Part shown: positions 62,702 to 64,000 of the stretch, one piece after another | How positions within the stretch are numbered: the stretch's first letter is position 1 | Layout of the letters: each line of letters begins with the position of its first letter | Source: Penicillium oxalicum | Lineage: Eukaryota > Ascomycota > Eurotiomycetes > Eurotiales > Aspergillaceae | NCBI RefSeq assembly: GCF_001723175.1 | Contig: NC_064650.1 | Location: 4,526,001 to 4,590,000, forward strand | Length of the DNA stretch: 64,000 bases | Direction of reading: 5' to 3' | Notes under the pieces: generated by a model | The model's database searches: none | What the model was told of the DNA's origin: nothing | Seen by the model: only the letters and a program-made list of their open reading frames with translations | Program-made: the position numbers and the translations under genes

Positions 62702-63544
62702 GATTGCAGTGGTGTGATCATGAGCAAGCAGGTGCACTGAGAACTCATCTGAGACCTAATCTCCCTCGGCCTATCTCTGACCTCCGTTCCTCGTTGCAAT
62801 ATGCGGCTTGATCAGCAGATTCACAGATAAATCTCACTTGTTCAATGGCGCCTCTACATCGATGTGAGAGGTGATGATGAATTCCTCGAAGACTGTACTG
62901 CAAATTTCACACAAGAGGTTAAAGGTGTCTACTGCTATGGGAGAAACATCAGGGACCTAGACCGGAGCAACTCAAGACGCCTGGCTGGGACTCAACCATG
63001 GGATGGACAGGTGTGAAGCAAACCACACACCTCATTCATGTTGACGGCCGTCTCGCCACTTTGGAGAGAAGTGAAAGAGTTCACTACTCGTGGATTTGAA
63101 ATTTACTTGGGAGTACCCAATATTTATGCCGTGGTATGACCTGTGGGAAAATTCACCTGAGAGCAAACATGGTAACAACATCTTAATACTAATGACTTCA
63201 CTTCACTGGTCTCCACACTCCACACTCACGTGCAGTTTGTGTCAATGCAATGGCCCTGACCGATCGCTCTCTTCCATCGAGCGGGATCGACCACACGTGA
63301 CCTTGTGATTAGTCAAACGGACACGAATCGGGTGGCGACCGATGCTCGCCGCAACCCCGGCGGAGCAAAAGCCATCATCACAGTTCATCCCTCCCAGTCA
63401 ACATCCTCGCAGCTGGCTATGGAAATCGCCTTTTAACAGAAGTGATATTTTTTTTCAATCAAAGTCAAGAATCCCCTTATCTGACCGTGCGAGGCGTTCG
63501 TTTCTTTCTTGTTCGCGGCCAAGCGCCGTTGCACACGGACTACC
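62702..63544. other. Divergent intergenic region
   Basis: Shared upstream region of the possible OB-fold gene (-) and the partial right-edge gene (+). No conserved protein seen. A CCACACGTGA word (E-box CACGTG) lies at about 63290-63299. Confidence 0.5.
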
Positions 63545-64000
63545 ATGGCGTTCCAGGCCTCGATTCCCCGGCCAGTATGTCATAGTCTTCGTCTCCTGCA
63601 TGTTGAAACCTATCGCTAATCGCTGTGCTCGTTATTTCAGAATGTGGCCGCATTGGCATCAGACCTTTGGCCCTCAATGTCGACTGTGATCGCTTCCCCC
63701 CTCAAGAAATCTGCCTCGGCGCCGATGACGATGGCCCGGATGCGCAACATCCGGCAACAATCCACCGTTGCTGGAAAAACCTACGCGGTATGTTTCATCT
63801 TTTACCGTGGACTCTGATGAAGCGTATCCAACTCTTTCAAGACGCGTCATCACTCCACTACCACGACACTTTCCCATGACAGTCGTAGGGCTGACATCTT
63901 ACATTAGTATGCACCTCGTTCAACCTCGTCGCTCTACTATGAAAGTAGGTCTAAGTCACTGGATTCAATGATGAATACCGCTCAGCTTACGCGCTTTGCA
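63545..64000 (+). CDS. Partial gene, possible mitochondrial protein, runs off the right edge
   Basis: I infer three exons: 63545-63574, 63641-63787 and 63908-63944, with GT-AG introns of 66 nt (GTATGT...TTTCAG, GCTAATC branch site) and 120 nt (GTATGT...CATTAG, GCTGAC branch site), then another GTAGGT donor at 63945. The joined start is about 71 residues: MAFQASIPRPNVAALASDLW, then STVIASPLKKSASAPMTMAR, RNIRQQSTVAGKTYA and APRSTSSLYYE. It is Ser/Arg/Lys/Ala-rich with very few acids, like a mitochondrial presequence. I do not recognise the protein. Three clean donors and two branch-site/acceptor pairs in one frame support the model; the start (63545 or the ATG at 63677) is uncertain. Confidence 0.45.

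Overview
The window looks like nuclear DNA of a filamentous ascomycete, most likely a Eurotiomycete (Penicillium/Aspergillus type). The basis is split genes with short GT-AG introns (58-167 nt, often with a CTAAC/CTGAC-like branch site), pyrimidine-rich leaders ahead of start codons, and proteins that read as Eurotiales versions of Cdc24, Erg27, GDP-mannose pyrophosphorylase and an FWD-1-like F-box/WD40 protein. The species cannot be named from sequence alone. No operons, phage, CRISPR arrays, rRNA or convincing tRNA genes were seen.

Left block (1-19.6 kb), five genes: a Uds1-domain coiled-coil protein (+, 1716-4386); an unrecognised intronless protein of 511 aa (+, 4655-6190); a D-domain/F-box/WD40 ubiquitin-ligase receptor (-, 7276-10034); the Cdc42 exchange factor Cdc24 (+, 12600-15664), whose reading frame breaks by one base in the DH domain; and a PLP-dependent class I/II aminotransferase (+, 17817-19596).

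Middle block (19.6-53.9 kb), very gene-poor. The only convincing gene is a four-finger C2H2 transcription factor (-, 38248-39576), with about 18.7 kb without a recognisable gene downstream of it and about 14.3 kb upstream. The flanks hold microsatellites, long poly(C)/poly(G) tracts, TACCTAGGTA-type short repeats and small palindromes, but no recognisable transposon protein.

Right block (53.9-64 kb), compact: an Apd1/Aim32-type [2Fe-2S] thioredoxin-like protein (-) diverges from the sterol enzyme Erg27 (+). Erg27 converges on GDP-mannose pyrophosphorylase Mpg1 (-), which has a 7-nt first exon and a 20-nt last exon. A conserved-looking protein of unknown function, possibly OB-fold (-), diverges from a gene that runs off the right edge and may encode a mitochondrial protein.

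Functionally, several genes touch polarised growth and the cell surface: Cdc24 (polarity), Mpg1 (GDP-mannose for wall mannan, glycoproteins and GPI anchors), Erg27 (ergosterol) and the Uds1 protein (a family linked to septation). I take this as ordinary chromosomal neighbourhood, not a cluster. I found no novel multi-gene system. The items most worth checking are the Cdc24 frameshift, the gene-poor surroundings of the transcription factor, the poly(C)/(G) tracts, and the two unrecognised proteins.
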